A stretch of DNA of 42,762 nucleotides from Natronohydrobacter sp. (GTDB lineage Bacteria > Pseudomonadota > Alphaproteobacteria > Rhodobacterales > Rhodobacteraceae). Positions 33,204 through 42,762 of the stretch are shown here, in pieces. The stretch lies in contig JAFIEM010000016.1 in the NCBI GenBank assembly GCA_020832555.1, forward strand, positions 1-42,762. Reading direction: 5' to 3'. A model generated the notes under the pieces. That model made no database searches and was not told the origin of the DNA. It saw nothing but the letters and a program-made list of their open reading frames with translations. The position numbers and the translations under genes are program-made. Positions within the stretch are counted from its first letter, which is position 1. Each line of letters opens with the position of its first letter.

Positions 33204-33963
33204 GACGGATACGCGCGGGGTTGCGCGGCTAACGCTGAACCGGCCTGACAAACACAATGTACTTGATGCGCAGATGATCGCCGAGCTGACCGAGGCGGCC
33301 GCGCGACTGGGGGCGGATGAGGCTGTGCGCGTGGTCGTGCTGACAGGTGCAGGCGCGAGTTTCTGCGCTGGCGGTGATCTGGGCTGGATGAAGGCGCAGA
33401 TGGCAGCGGACGCGCAGACTCGTGCGGTCGAGGCCGGCAAACTGGCCGCCATGCTGGGCGCGCTGAACCGGATGCCGAAACCGCTGATCGGGCGGGTGCA
33501 GGGGCAGGCGTTTGGGGGCGGGATCGGCATGATGGCGGTCTGTGATGTGGCCATCGGCGCCCTGGGCGCGCAATTCGCGCTGACCGAGACACGGCTGGGG
33601 CTGATTCCGGCGACCATTGGCCCCTATGTGCTGGCGCGGATGGGCGAAGCGATGGCGCGGCGCGTGTTCATGTCGGGGCGCCGTTTCGATGCATCCGAGG
33701 CCGTGACGCTGGGGCTGCTGGCGCGCGCTGTGCCGCAAGCGGCGCTGGATGAAGCGGTCGAGGCCGAGATCACGCCGTATCTTTCCTGCGCGCCGGGGGC
33801 GGTGGCCCGCGCGAAAGCGCTGGCGCTGTATCTGGGGCAGGGCGCAACCCCGGAAACTGTGGACCATTCCATTGCGGAACTGGTCGCCTGTTGGGAGGGA
33901 GAGGAAGCCCGCGACGGCATCGAGGCATTTTTTGCACGACGCAAACCGCGCTGGGCCGAGTAG
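33181..33963 (+). CDS. liuC: Enoyl-CoA hydratase/isomerase, probable methylglutaconyl-CoA hydratase
   Basis: This 260-residue crotonase-fold enzyme is expected to hydrate 3-methylglutaconyl-CoA to HMG-CoA. The oxyanion-hole motifs are GAGASFCAGGDLGWMK and QGQAFGGGIGMMAVCD. The second typical glutamate of enoyl-CoA hydratases is near ALTETRLGLIPATIGPYV. The start follows GGAAGGAGGG and lies inside the HMG-CoA lyase gene. The function is assigned mostly from operon context; it completes the set needed from isovaleryl-CoA to acetoacetate. Confidence 0.88.
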   Translation: MYQTLTLETDTRGVARLTLNRPDKHNVLDAQMIAELTEAAARLGADEAVRVVVLTGAGASFCAGGDLGWMKAQMAADAQTRAVEAGKLAAMLGALNRMPKPLIGRVQGQAFGGGIGMMAVCDVAIGALGAQFALTETRLGLIPATIGPYVLARMGEAMARRVFMSGRRFDASEAVTLGLLARAVPQAALDEAVEAEITPYLSCAPGAVARAKALALYLGQGATPETVDHSIAELVACWEGEEARDGIEAFFARRKPRWAE

Positions 33964-33975
33964 CGCCACTACACC

Positions 33976-33996
33976 GTATGCGATGGCATACATTTT
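33976..33996 (+). terminator. Terminator after the liu operon
   Basis: GTATGC (33976-33981) and GCATAC (33986-33991) form a perfect 6-bp stem with loop GATG, followed by ATTTT and, five bases on, ATTTT again. It lies 12 bases after the liuC stop and separates the liu and nuo operons. Confidence 0.55.
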
Positions 33997-34029
33997 CCTC
34001 ATTTTCCGCGAGAACTCGTTCGGCTTGAG

Positions 34030-34058
34030 TTGACCCGGCCCTGTGACAAGAGTAGACG
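34030..34058 (+). promoter_or_regulatory. Predicted nuo operon promoter
   Basis: TTGACC (34030-34035) and TAGACG (34053-34058) are spaced by 17 bases, about 80 bases before nuoA. The -35 is strong and the -10 weaker, as often in alphaproteobacterial housekeeping promoters. Confidence 0.45.
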
Positions 34059-34136
34059 AAGGTCAGCCAAGTTGCGGTTGTCCTTGGCACTCGCCCCTTT
34101 GGCCTGGCCGGACCCCGCGCGAAAAAGGAGCCAAAG

Positions 34137-35026
<890 letters not shown>

Positions 35027-35039
35027 AAGGGGGCGCGTC

Positions 35040-35648
35040 ATGTCCGAGGCATTGAACGAAATCGCGGCGCTGCTGGAAATGCGCATGGGCGATGCGCTGG
35101 TCAGCCATAACGTGGCGTTCGGCGAGTTGACCGTGACCACGACGGCCACGCATCTGGTCAAGCTGATCCGTCATTTGCAAATCGACGAGAACATGCGCTT
35201 CTCGACGCTGGTCGATATCACGGCGGTCGATTATCCGGGGCGGCGTAAACGCTTCGAGATGGTCTATCACTTCCTGTCGATGTATCTGAACCACCGTATC
35301 CGGGTGAAACTGGCTGTGGGCGAGGATGAAATCATCCCCTCGATCACGCAGGTGCATCCTTCGGCCAACTGGTTCGAGCGTGAAGTGTTTGATATGTTCG
35401 GTATCCTGTTTTCCGGCCATCCGGATCTGCGCCGCATCCTGACGGATTACGGCTTTCGCGGTCATCCGCTGCGCAAGGATTTCCCCACCACGGGCTATAC
35501 CGAAGTGCGCTATGACGAGGCGCTGAAGCGCGTCGTATATGAGCCGGTCAATCTGGTGCAGGAATATCGCCAGTTCGATTTCATGTCGCCCTGGGAAGGG
35601 GCGGAATACATCCTTCCGGGCGATGAGAAGAAGGAGGCCGCGAAATGA
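35040..35648 (+). CDS. nuoC: NADH-quinone oxidoreductase subunit C
   Basis: This is a 202-residue peripheral-arm subunit (30-kDa homologue) that packs against NuoD. The family signature [12 protein letters not shown] is followed by [20 protein letters not shown]. The frame is open upstream inside nuoB, but the ATG at 35040, 13 bases after the nuoB stop, begins the proper N-terminus. nuoC and nuoD are separate genes here, unlike the fused form of E. coli. The stop overlaps the nuoD start (ATGA). Confidence 0.96.
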   Translation: MSEALNEIAALLEMRMGDALVSHNVAFGELTVTTTATHLVKLIRHLQIDENMRFSTLVDITAVDYPGRRKRFEMVYHFLSMYLNHRIRVKLAVGEDEIIPSITQVHPSANWFEREVFDMFGILFSGHPDLRRILTDYGFRGHPLRKDFPTTGYTEVRYDEALKRVVYEPVNLVQEYRQFDFMSPWEGAEYILPGDEKKEAAK

Positions 35649-36865
35649 TGGATGGCGGTATCAGAGCGGACGCGCAGACAGCAGAGCAGAAAATCCGCAA
35701 TTTCAACATCAACTTTGGCCCGCAACACCCCGCAGCGCATGGGGTTTTGCGGCTGGTGCTGGAACTTGACGGCGAAATCGTCGAGCGCTGCGACCCGCAT
35801 ATCGGGCTGTTGCATCGCGGCACTGAAAAGCTGATGGAAAGCCGCACCTATCTGCAGAACCTGCCCTATTTCGACCGGCTGGACTATGTGGCCCCGATGA
35901 ATCAGGAACATGCCTGGTGTCTGGCCATCGAAAAGCTGACGGGCGTTCAGGTGCCGCGCCGTGCGTCCTTGATCCGAGTGCTTTATTCGGAAATCGGGCG
36001 TGTGCTGAACCATCTCTTGAACGTGACCACCGGCGCGCTGGATGTGGGCGCGCTGACCCCGCCGCTCTGGGGGTTCGAGGAACGCGAGAAGCTGATGATC
36101 TTCTATGAACGGGCTTGCGGTGCGCGTCTGCACGCGGCCTATTTCCGGCCCGGTGGTGTGCATCAGGATCTGCCGCCCGCGCTTCTGGATGATATTGAAG
36201 CCTGGGCGCAGCATTTCCCCAATGTGTTGGATGACATTGACGGGCTGCTGACCGAGAACCGGATTTTCAAGCAGCGCACGGTCGATATCGGGATTGTCAG
36301 CGAGCAAGAGGCCCTAGACTGGGGCTTTTCGGGGGCGATGGTGCGGGCTTCTGGTCTGGCATGGGATCTGCGCCGCGCGCAGCCCTATGAATGCTATGAC
36401 GAGTTTGATTTCAAAGTCGCCATCGGCAAGAACGGCGATTGCTACGACCGCTATCTGGTTCGCATGGCCGAGATGCGCGAGAGCACGAAGATCATCCTGC
36501 AAGCCATTGAAAAACTGCGTGCACCCGAAGGGCAGGGCGATATCCTTGCGCGCGGCAAGATCACGCCGCCCGCGCGGGCCGAGATGAAGACCTCGATGGA
36601 AGCGCTGATCCATCATTTCAAGCTCTATACCGAGGGCTTTCATGTCCCGGCAGGCGAAGTCTATGCGGCTGTGGAAGCGCCCAAGGGCGAGTTCGGCGTC
36701 TATCTGGTGGGGGACGGAACCAACAAACCCTACCGCGCCAAGATCCGCGCGCCGGGCTATCTGCATCTGCAGGCCATGGACCATCTGGCCAAGGGCCATC
36801 AACTGGCCGATGTGGCCGCCATCATCGCCACGCTGGACGTGGTGTTCGGAGAGATTGACCGCTAA
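35645..36865 (+). CDS. nuoD: NADH-quinone oxidoreductase subunit D
   Basis: This is the 49-kDa homologue, 406 residues, related to NiFe-hydrogenase large subunits but lacking the metal-site cysteines. With NuoB it forms the quinone pocket. [15 protein letters not shown] carries the conserved quinone-site histidine region, and [25 protein letters not shown], in parts, is the core. It ends with DVVFGEIDR, the usual C-terminus. Two Met codons start the gene; the first overlaps nuoC. Confidence 0.96.
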   Translation: MMDGGIRADAQTAEQKIRNFNINFGPQHPAAHGVLRLVLELDGEIVERCDPHIGLLHRGTEKLMESRTYLQNLPYFDRLDYVAPMNQEHAWCLAIEKLTGVQVPRRASLIRVLYSEIGRVLNHLLNVTTGALDVGALTPPLWGFEEREKLMIFYERACGARLHAAYFRPGGVHQDLPPALLDDIEAWAQHFPNVLDDIDGLLTENRIFKQRTVDIGIVSEQEALDWGFSGAMVRASGLAWDLRRAQPYECYDEFDFKVAIGKNGDCYDRYLVRMAEMRESTKIILQAIEKLRAPEGQGDILARGKITPPARAEMKTSMEALIHHFKLYTEGFHVPAGEVYAAVEAPKGEFGVYLVGDGTNKPYRAKIRAPGYLHLQAMDHLAKGHQLADVAAIIATLDVVFGEIDR

Positions 36866-37986
36866 TGCTACGCCGTCTGCACCCCGACCAACCCGGTTCC
36901 TTCGCCTTCACGCCCGCCAATCAGGCCTGGGCAGAAGCTCAGATCACGAAATACCCCGAAGGCCGTCAGGCTTCGGCCATCATCCCATTATTGTGGCGTG
37001 CTCAGGAACAAGAGGGCTGGCTGACCCGCGCCGCGATCGAGCATGTCGCGACCATGCTGGGCATGGCCTATATCCGGGCGCTGGAAGTGGCGACATTCTA
37101 CTTCATGTTCCAGCTTCAACCCGTTGGGTCTGTTGCCAATATCCAGATCTGTGGCACAACAAGCTGCATGATCTGCGGGGCCGAGGATCTGATCCGGGTC
37201 TGCAAGGAAAAGATCTCGCCCAAGCCACATACATTGTCGGCGGATGGCAAGTTCACCTGGGAAGAAGTCGAATGTCTGGGGGCCTGCACCAACGCGCCCA
37301 TGGCCCAGATCGGCAAGGATTATTACGAGGATCTGACCGCCGAGGGTTTTGCGCAGATGCTTGATGACATGGCTGCGGGCAAGGTGCCGGTGCCGGGGCC
37401 GCAGAACGGGCGTTTTGCCTCGGAACCGCTGGGCGGGCCGACCACGCTGAAAGACTACAGCGGCGAGACGCAGAATGGCTCTGTCGCGCTGGCAATCCGG
37501 ATCGGCGACACGCTCAAGCGCATTGACGGGACCGAAGTGCCACTGATCACGCCCTGGCAGGGCATTCCAGAGCCGAAATCGGTTCCGTCGGCCAAGGTCA
37601 AGGCCAATGAGCCGAAACCTGCGAAGAACAAGCCTGTCGATGAGACGGGCGTCTCGAAGCAGGAAGCCCCCGCCAAATCCAAGGCCAAGCCCGAAGCGGT
37701 TGCCAAGGGGGCTGAAGCCGAAGGCACGCAGCCCGAGATGTTGACGGAAGCGCGCGGGCAGGCTGATGATCTGAAGAAGCTGAAAGGAGTCGGGCCAAAG
37801 CTGGAAAAACTGCTCAATGAGTTGGGCGTGTTCCATTTCTGGCAGGTTGCAAGCTGGACTGAGGATCATGTCGCCTGGGTTGATGACCGGTTGAAATTCA
37901 AGGGCCGGATCGAACGGGATGGCTGGATCGAACAGGCCAAGATCCTCGCGGCTGGTGGCGAAACCGAGTTTTCCAAGCGGCAATAA
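36865..37986 (+). CDS. nuoE: NADH-quinone oxidoreductase subunit E with C-terminal extension
   Basis: This is the 24-kDa homologue carrying the N1a [2Fe-2S] cluster: Cys96, Cys101, Cys137 and Cys141. The core ends near residue 190, yet the protein has 373 residues. A charged K/P/A/E-rich linker (about 225-300) leads to a helix-hairpin-helix domain (303-373, [20 protein letters not shown] at its start). From memory this domain closely resembles the extension on alphaproteobacterial ribosomal protein L21. The extension is shared by Rhodobacterales relatives. The start overlaps the nuoD stop (TAATG). Confidence 0.95.
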   Translation: MLRRLHPDQPGSFAFTPANQAWAEAQITKYPEGRQASAIIPLLWRAQEQEGWLTRAAIEHVATMLGMAYIRALEVATFYFMFQLQPVGSVANIQICGTTSCMICGAEDLIRVCKEKISPKPHTLSADGKFTWEEVECLGACTNAPMAQIGKDYYEDLTAEGFAQMLDDMAAGKVPVPGPQNGRFASEPLGGPTTLKDYSGETQNGSVALAIRIGDTLKRIDGTEVPLITPWQGIPEPKSVPSAKVKANEPKPAKNKPVDETGVSKQEAPAKSKAKPEAVAKGAEAEGTQPEMLTEARGQADDLKKLKGVGPKLEKLLNELGVFHFWQVASWTEDHVAWVDDRLKFKGRIERDGWIEQAKILAAGGETEFSKRQ

Positions 37987-38002
37987 GACAGGACATGCGT
38001 GA

Positions 38003-38230
38003 ATGACCAAACCCTCGCCCAAGGACATGGCCCTCGCGCAGCAAGCCCGGCTTGCTGCCGTGGTGATGTGCGCGGCGATTGTGGGTTGGGTGGTTCTGGG
38101 CTGGATCGGGCGCGACTATGGCTGGGACCCGCGCTACGCATTCCTGATAGATTTCGCAGCGCTGGCGGGCTTTGCCTTTGCGCTGATCGTGACATTTCGC
38201 GTCTGGCGCGCGCGGGCCAACCGGCGCTAG
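38003..38230 (+). CDS. DUF5337-like small membrane protein
   Basis: This 75-residue protein has two predicted membrane helices (about 15-36 and 46-66) with a basic C-terminus. I recognise it as the DUF5337-type protein found between nuoE and nuoF in Rhodobacteraceae. It lies 16 bases after nuoE and 21 before nuoF, so it is in the operon. It is not one of the 14 core complex I subunits; a role in assembly or as an accessory subunit is open. Confidence 0.75.
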   Translation: MTKPSPKDMALAQQARLAAVVMCAAIVGWVVLGWIGRDYGWDPRYAFLIDFAALAGFAFALIVTFRVWRARANRR

Positions 38231-38251
38231 AGGCAAGGAGAGGGCAGGCAT

Positions 38252-39550
38252 ATGCTTAAGGACCAGGATCGCATCTTCACCAACCTCTACGGGATGCATG
38301 ACCGCTCGCTGAAAGGCGCGATTGCGCGCGGGCATTGGGACGGGACGAAGAACATCCTCGCCAAGGGGCGCGACTGGATCATTGACGAGATGAAGCAATC
38401 GGGCCTGCGCGGACGCGGTGGCGCTGGTTTTCCGACCGGTCTGAAATGGTCCTTCATGCCCAAGGAAAGCGACGGGCGTCCGGCCTATCTGGTGGTGAAT
38501 GCCGATGAATCCGAGCCGGGCACCTGCAAGGACCGCGAGATCATGCGCCATGATCCGCATACGCTGATAGAGGGCTGTCTGATCGCGTCTTTCGCGATGA
38601 ATGCCCATGCCTGCTACATCTACATTCGCGGCGAGTATATCCGCGAGAAGGAAGCGCTGCAGAACGCGATTGACGAGGCTTACGAGGCCGGTCTGGTCGG
38701 CAAGAATGCCTGCGGCTCGGGCTGGGATTTCGACCTTTATCTGCATCACGGGGCTGGGGCCTATATCTGCGGCGAGGAAACCGCGCTGTTGGAAAGCCTT
38801 GAGGGCCGCAAGGGCATGCCGCGCATGAAACCGCCTTTCCCGGCGGGCGCAGGGCTGTATGGCTGCCCGACGACGGTGAACAATGTGGAATCCATTGCCG
38901 TGGTGCCGACGATCCTGCGGCGCGGGGGCGCGTGGTTTGCGGGTTTCGGGCGTCCGAACAATGCGGGCACCAAGCTGTTTGCGATCTCTGGCCATGTCAA
39001 CAAGCCTTGCGTGGTGGAAGAAGCCATGTCGATCAGTTTCGAGGAATTGATCGAAACCCATTGCGGCGGCATCCGGGGCGGTTGGGACAATCTGCTGGCG
39101 GTCATTCCGGGTGGATCCTCCGTGCCTTGTGTACGCGGAGAAAAGATGCGCGATGCGACGATGGATTTCGATTATCTGCGCGGTGAGCTGGGCTCTGGCC
39201 TTGGTACGGCGGCGGTGATCGTGATGGACAAGTCCACCGACATCATCAAGGCGATCTGGCGGCTGTCCAAGTTCTACAAGCATGAAAGCTGCGGCCAGTG
39301 CACGCCCTGTCGCGAGGGCACAGGCTGGATGATGCGCGTCATGGACCGGCTTGTGCGCGGCGAGGCGGAACTGGAAGAAATCGACATGCTCTGGGACGTC
39401 ACCAAGCAGGTCGAGGGCCACACCATCTGCGCGCTTGGCGATGCCGCCGCCTGGCCCATTCAGGGGCTGATCCGCAATTTCCGTCCAGAGATCGAGGACC
39501 GGATCAAGGCGCAGAAGGCAGGTCGCTTGTCGAAAGTGGCGGCGGAATAA
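38252..39550 (+). CDS. nuoF: NADH-quinone oxidoreductase subunit F
   Basis: This is the 51-kDa homologue, 432 residues, where NADH is oxidised. [16 protein letters not shown] binds NADH, and [19 protein letters not shown] binds FMN. The N3 [4Fe-4S] ligands are the three cysteines of [11 protein letters not shown] (about 346-352) and the one in [13 protein letters not shown] (about 393). AAGGAGAGGG precedes the start. The subunit works with NuoE and NuoG as the NADH dehydrogenase module. Confidence 0.97.
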   Translation: MLKDQDRIFTNLYGMHDRSLKGAIARGHWDGTKNILAKGRDWIIDEMKQSGLRGRGGAGFPTGLKWSFMPKESDGRPAYLVVNADESEPGTCKDREIMRHDPHTLIEGCLIASFAMNAHACYIYIRGEYIREKEALQNAIDEAYEAGLVGKNACGSGWDFDLYLHHGAGAYICGEETALLESLEGRKGMPRMKPPFPAGAGLYGCPTTVNNVESIAVVPTILRRGGAWFAGFGRPNNAGTKLFAISGHVNKPCVVEEAMSISFEELIETHCGGIRGGWDNLLAVIPGGSSVPCVRGEKMRDATMDFDYLRGELGSGLGTAAVIVMDKSTDIIKAIWRLSKFYKHESCGQCTPCREGTGWMMRVMDRLVRGEAELEEIDMLWDVTKQVEGHTICALGDAAAWPIQGLIRNFRPEIEDRIKAQKAGRLSKVAAE

Positions 39551-39553
39551 GCG

Positions 39554-40048
39554 ATGAGCCATCAACGCCACCTTGCGCAACTGAATATCGGGCGGCTGGT
39601 CGCGCCGACCGATGATGCGCGCGTGGCCGAGTTCATGGCGGCGCTGGACCTTGTGAACGGGATCGGCAAGCGCAGCCCCGGTTTTGTGTGGATGATGGAA
39701 GGCTCGGGTGAACCGGGCCGGGGGAACACTGAAACTTGCATTGCAGGTGATCCGCAATTCGTGTCCAACCTGACGGTCTGGACCGATGTGGCGGCGCTGG
39801 AAGCCTTTGTCTGGAACACCGTGCACCGGCAATTCTATGCCCGTCGCGCCGAGTGGTTCGAGGTTTTGGGCGCGCAGCATTTCGTCATGTGGTGGGTTGC
39901 AGCGGGGCATCGTCCGACATTGGACGAAGGCTTGGCGCGGCTTGAGCACATGAAAACACATGGGGCCAGTGAACATGCCTTTGGCTGGGACTGGCTGGCC
40001 GAGGCGCAACTTTGGAAACAACGGTCCTGTGCCGTTGCTGCGGAGTAA
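39554..40048 (+). CDS. DUF3291-like protein
   Basis: This 164-residue soluble protein resembles the DUF3291 family, which has an antibiotic-biosynthesis-monooxygenase-like fold. Diagnostic segments are LAQLNIGRLVAPTDD near the N-terminus, FVSNLTVWTDVAALEAFVW, and HFVMWWVAAGHRPTLDEGLARLEH, in parts. It starts 3 bases after nuoF, so it is co-transcribed. No function in complex I is known to me. Trp- and His-rich positions could bind a cofactor such as haem, which is speculation. Confidence 0.75.
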   Translation: MSHQRHLAQLNIGRLVAPTDDARVAEFMAALDLVNGIGKRSPGFVWMMEGSGEPGRGNTETCIAGDPQFVSNLTVWTDVAALEAFVWNTVHRQFYARRAEWFEVLGAQHFVMWWVAAGHRPTLDEGLARLEHMKTHGASEHAFGWDWLAEAQLWKQRSCAVAAE

Positions 40049-40052
40049 GCCC

Positions 40053-40478
40053 ATGAAAACCTCTATCCTCGCCCTTGCCTTCAGCGCGCTTGTCAGCGGC
40101 ACCGCCGCTGCGGCTACCACGCAGGCTGAAGTCAATGAAACGCTGCGCAATACGCCTGCCATCTATAACGGGCTGTTCACCGCAGCGCTGATCAAGCATG
40201 TCACCGATACCTGCCCTGCGGTCGCGCCTCCGGGGCGGATCACGCGGGTCAATTACTTCCTGGGTCTCTACAATCAGGCGCGGCGGCTGGGGTTCAGCCG
40301 CGCGCAGATCGAAGGCTTTGTCGAGGACAAGGCCGAACAGGCGCGGATGCGCGGGATCGTCGAATCCCATCTGCGCCGCGCCGGTGTGGACCCGAAGAAT
40401 GAAGCGGCGGTCTGTGCCTATGCACGCGCCGAGATTGCCGGGGGCACGCCCCTTGGTCGCCAGTTGCGGGAGAGATAA
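40053..40478 (+). CDS. DUF5333-like exported protein
   Basis: This 141-residue protein has a signal peptide (MKTSILALAFSALVSGTAAA), so it is probably periplasmic. The mature part is helical, with two cysteines (in DTCPAVAPP and AAVCAYARAE) that could form a disulfide. I recognise it as the DUF5333-type protein next to nuoG in Rhodobacteraceae. It begins 4 bases after the DUF3291-like gene and ends 3 before nuoG. Why a periplasmic protein is embedded among cytoplasmic complex I genes is unexplained. Confidence 0.72.
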   Translation: MKTSILALAFSALVSGTAAAATTQAEVNETLRNTPAIYNGLFTAALIKHVTDTCPAVAPPGRITRVNYFLGLYNQARRLGFSRAQIEGFVEDKAEQARMRGIVESHLRRAGVDPKNEAAVCAYARAEIAGGTPLGRQLRER

Positions 40479-40481
40479 CGC

Positions 40482-42500
40482 ATGTCCCAGTTGCGCAAGG
40501 TCATCATCGACGGCAAGGAACTTGAGGTTCCGGCAGAGATGACGCTCATTCAGGCGGCGGAGGAAGCCGGGATTGAGATCCCGCGCTTTTGCTACCATGA
40601 GCGGCTGTCGATTGCCGGGAATTGCCGGATGTGTCTGGTCGAGGTGGTGGGCGGCCCGCCCAAGCCTGCGGCCTCTTGCGCGATGCAGGTGCGTGACCTG
40701 CGCCCCGGCCCGAATGGCGAGCCGCCTGTGGTCAAGACCAATTCGCCCATGGTCAAGAAGGCGCGCGAGGGGGTGATGGAGTTCCTGCTCATCAACCACC
40801 CGCTCGATTGCCCGATCTGCGATCAGGGCGGTGAATGTGATCTGCAAGATCAGGCGATGGCTTACGGCGTCGATTTCTCGCGTTACCGCGAACCCAAGCG
40901 CGCGTCCGAGGACTTGAGGCTCGGCCCGCTGGTGGAAACGCATATGACGCGCTGCATTTCCTGCACGCGCTGCGTGCGGTTTACGACCGAAGTGGCGGGC
41001 GTATCCGTCATGGGCCAGACCGGGCGCGGCGAGGATGCCGAGATCACGACCTATCTGGGCGCATTGATCGAGTCCGAGATGGTGGGCAATATCGTGGACC
41101 TGTGCCCGGTGGGCGCGCTGGTTTCGGCCCCCTACAGCTTCACGGCGCGGCCATGGGAATTGACCAAGACCGAAACTATCGACGTGATGGATGCGCTCGG
41201 CTCCAATATCCGCGTCGATACCAAGGGCCGCGAAGTCATGCGCATCCTGCCACGCAATCATGATGGCGTGAATGAAGAATGGCTGTCGGACAAGTCGCGC
41301 TATGTCTGGGACGGGCTGAAGCGTCAGCGTCTGGACCGCCCCTATATCCGCGAAAACGGCAAGCTGCGCCCCGCCAGCTGGCCCGAGGCGCTCTCGGCGG
41401 CGGCCACGGCCATGAAAGGCAAGAAACTCGCGGGTCTGGTGGGCGATCTGGTCTCGACGGAAGCGGCCTATGCGTTGAAATTGCTGATGGAAGGGCAGGG
41501 CGGTTCGGTCGAATGCCGCACCGATGGCGCGCATCTGCCTGCAGGCAATCGCTCGGCCTATGTCGGCACAGCGGCCATTGAAGATATTGACCACGCAGAC
41601 AAGGTGCTGCTGATCGGGACCAACCCGCGTCTGGAAGCACCCGTTCTGAATGCGCGCATCCGCAAGGCATGGCTCAATGGCGCTGATGTGGTGCTGGTGG
41701 GTGAGGCCGCCGACCTGACCTATGATTACGAGCATATGGGCACGGATCGCGCGGCGCTGGAGCATGTGGCGGGGCTGGATATGTCGAGCCTCGCGGAGAA
41801 AAATTGCGTCGTGATCCTGGGCCAGGGCGCGCTACGCGAAGCGGACGGCGCGGCAGTTCTGGCGCAGGCTCAGGCGATTGTCGAGAAGTCGGGCGCGAAG
41901 CTGCTGGTTCTGCACATGGCCGCCGCCCGCGTTGGCGCGATGGATGCAGGCTGCACGACCGAGGGCGGGATCAAGGCTGCGGTCGAGGGCGCAGAGGTGA
42001 TCTACAACTTAGGCGCGGATGAGATCGACATCGCACCGGGCGCGTTCGTCATCTATCAGGGCAGCCATGGCGACCGGGGTGCGCATCGCGCCGATATCAT
42101 TCTGCCGGGGGCTGCCTATACTGAAGAATCAGGCCTCTTCGTCAATACCGAAGGCCGCCCGCAGCTTGCCTTCCGCGCGGGCTTTGCGCCGGGTGAAGCC
42201 AAGGAAAACTGGGCGATCCTGCGTGCGCTCTCGGCTGAGCTGGGTGCGACGCTTCCCTTCGACTCGCTGCCTGCGCTGCGCGAGCAGCTGACGGGGGCCG
42301 TGCCGCATCTGGCAGATATTGACGTCGTGCCGGAAAATGACTGGCAGCCGCTGGAGCAAGCCCCGCTGGGCAAGGCGGATTTCCGCAATGCGGTCAGTGA
42401 TTTCTACCTGACCAATCCGATTGCGCGGGCCTCCAGCCTGATGGCGGAATTGTCGCGCATGGCGAAAGAGCGTCAGGCTGCACCATTGGCGGCGGAGTAA
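40482..42500 (+). CDS. nuoG: NADH-quinone oxidoreductase subunit G
   Basis: This is the 75-kDa homologue, 672 residues. The N-terminal ferredoxin domain holds the N1b [2Fe-2S] cluster (Cys37, Cys48, Cys51, Cys66). [18 protein letters not shown] is the His-Cys3 N5 site, and CISCTRC with a later CPVGAL forms the N4 site. The C-terminal molybdopterin-oxidoreductase-like part lacks cofactor residues. It has the short mitochondrial-type length, without the extra N7 cluster cysteines of E. coli NuoG. nuoH and nuoI would follow downstream. Confidence 0.96.
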   Translation: MSQLRKVIIDGKELEVPAEMTLIQAAEEAGIEIPRFCYHERLSIAGNCRMCLVEVVGGPPKPAASCAMQVRDLRPGPNGEPPVVKTNSPMVKKAREGVMEFLLINHPLDCPICDQGGECDLQDQAMAYGVDFSRYREPKRASEDLRLGPLVETHMTRCISCTRCVRFTTEVAGVSVMGQTGRGEDAEITTYLGALIESEMVGNIVDLCPVGALVSAPYSFTARPWELTKTETIDVMDALGSNIRVDTKGREVMRILPRNHDGVNEEWLSDKSRYVWDGLKRQRLDRPYIRENGKLRPASWPEALSAAATAMKGKKLAGLVGDLVSTEAAYALKLLMEGQGGSVECRTDGAHLPAGNRSAYVGTAAIEDIDHADKVLLIGTNPRLEAPVLNARIRKAWLNGADVVLVGEAADLTYDYEHMGTDRAALEHVAGLDMSSLAEKNCVVILGQGALREADGAAVLAQAQAIVEKSGAKLLVLHMAAARVGAMDAGCTTEGGIKAAVEGAEVIYNLGADEIDIAPGAFVIYQGSHGDRGAHRADIILPGAAYTEESGLFVNTEGRPQLAFRAGFAPGEAKENWAILRALSAELGATLPFDSLPALREQLTGAVPHLADIDVVPENDWQPLEQAPLGKADFRNAVSDFYLTNPIARASSLMAELSRMAKERQAAPLAAE

Positions 42501-42506
42501 CCCGAT

Positions 42507-42762
42507 ATGACGCATGTCCTTCCCGCTACAGCCCTGCTCGCTGCGCTTTGCAGCGGGTTGATGGCCTGCGCGAAGGACAATGCCGCGCGTACCGCGCTTT
42601 CTCCGCCCGAAAGGGCCGAGTATCTGGGCGTGGATACGCTTCTGCTTGACGATACGACCGTGGCCTTTCTGGTGCGGATGCGTGGCGCGCGTGACAGGGC
42701 CGATGTCGTGGCCTATGCGCGTTGTGCTGCAGCGCAATATGCGCTAATCCGCGGCTACAGTT
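42507..42762 (+). CDS. Predicted lipoprotein in nuo operon (3' truncated)
   Basis: The frame opens 6 bases after nuoG and runs off the window after 85 codons. The N-terminus is a lipoprotein signal: a hydrophobic stretch followed by the lipobox LMAC (Cys21). The rest reads mixed and contains two further cysteines near C-A-A-A-Q-Y. I do not recognise a named family. An unrelated small gene between nuoG and nuoH is usual in Rhodobacterales. Open frame, position and signal support it as real. Confidence 0.7.
   Translation, partial: MTHVLPATALLAALCSGLMACAKDNAARTALSPPERAEYLGVDTLLLDDTTVAFLVRMRGARDRADVVAYARCAAAQYALIRGYS

Noticed and set aside
31197..33617. Minus-strand open frame of 806 codons opposite mccA, GST, HMG-CoA lyase and liuC
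   Set aside because: It spans four well-supported plus-strand genes and is rich in Arg, Pro and Ala with no motifs, the pattern of a GC-driven shadow frame.
37898..40162. Minus-strand open frame of 754 codons opposite nuoE-nuoF and the DUF3291 gene
   Set aside because: It is antisense to conserved complex I genes, has unusual His/Arg-rich composition and no domain.
39885..41765. Minus-strand open frame of 626 codons opposite nuoG
   Set aside because: Same reason: shadow of conserved coding sequence, no family features.

Overview
The window looks like chromosome from an alphaproteobacterium of the Rhodobacterales (Rhodobacteraceae/Paracoccaceae). The evidence is high GC, dense operons with many ATGA overlaps, a nuo operon interrupted by small family-specific genes (DUF5337-, DUF3291- and DUF5333-like), a NuoE with a long C-terminal extension, and a GAGTATTT...CAAGATGAA intergenic repeat that I recall from this group. 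I see no phage, transposase, CRISPR, tRNA or rRNA, and no gene-free stretch longer than about 180 bases.

Region 1 (1-12867) is a catabolic cluster. A fused dipeptide-type ABC ATPase, cut by the window start, is followed by heterotetrameric sarcosine oxidase genes soxBDAG, a 3-hydroxyisobutyrate-dehydrogenase-like enzyme, a class II aldolase-like protein and a gamma-butyrobetaine-hydroxylase-like dioxygenase. An aldehyde dehydrogenase and a GMC oxidoreductase converge on these from the minus strand. A GcvA-type LysR regulator (13038-13943) is divergent from the GMC gene. Together they suggest uptake and oxidative breakdown of an N-methylated or quaternary-amine compound, ending in demethylation to a glycine-like product. 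The substrate is not determined.

Region 2 (13968-22382, minus strand) is a complete carbohydrate/polyol import unit: LacI regulator, solute-binding protein, two permeases, a 62-residue membrane protein, two ATPases and a fused DhaK-DhaL kinase. A near-perfect 16-bp palindrome lies exactly between a predicted -35 and -10 of the binding-protein gene. A related site lies just ahead of lacI, so local control with autoregulation is likely.

Region 3 (22564-26135) holds unrelated housekeeping or accessory genes: a metallo-beta-lactamase-fold lipoprotein, a 2-hydroxyacid dehydrogenase, an exported SH3-domain protein and a nucleoside hydrolase.

Region 4 (26296-33963) is a leucine/isovalerate degradation (liu) operon: isovaleryl-CoA dehydrogenase, both methylcrotonyl-CoA carboxylase subunits, HMG-CoA lyase and a methylglutaconyl-CoA-hydratase-like protein. 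An LprI-like exported protein and a glutathione-S-transferase-like protein are inserted. Three consecutive hairpins sit between the two carboxylase genes, and a single arm of the first recurs before the GST gene. Two palindromes lie in the promoter region.

Region 5 (34137 to the end) is the first half of the complex I operon: nuoA, B, C, D, E, a small membrane protein, nuoF, a DUF3291-like gene, a DUF5333-like exported protein, nuoG, and the start of a lipoprotein gene. nuoH onward would lie beyond the window.

All calls rest on reading the sequence and recalling families; no database search was run.
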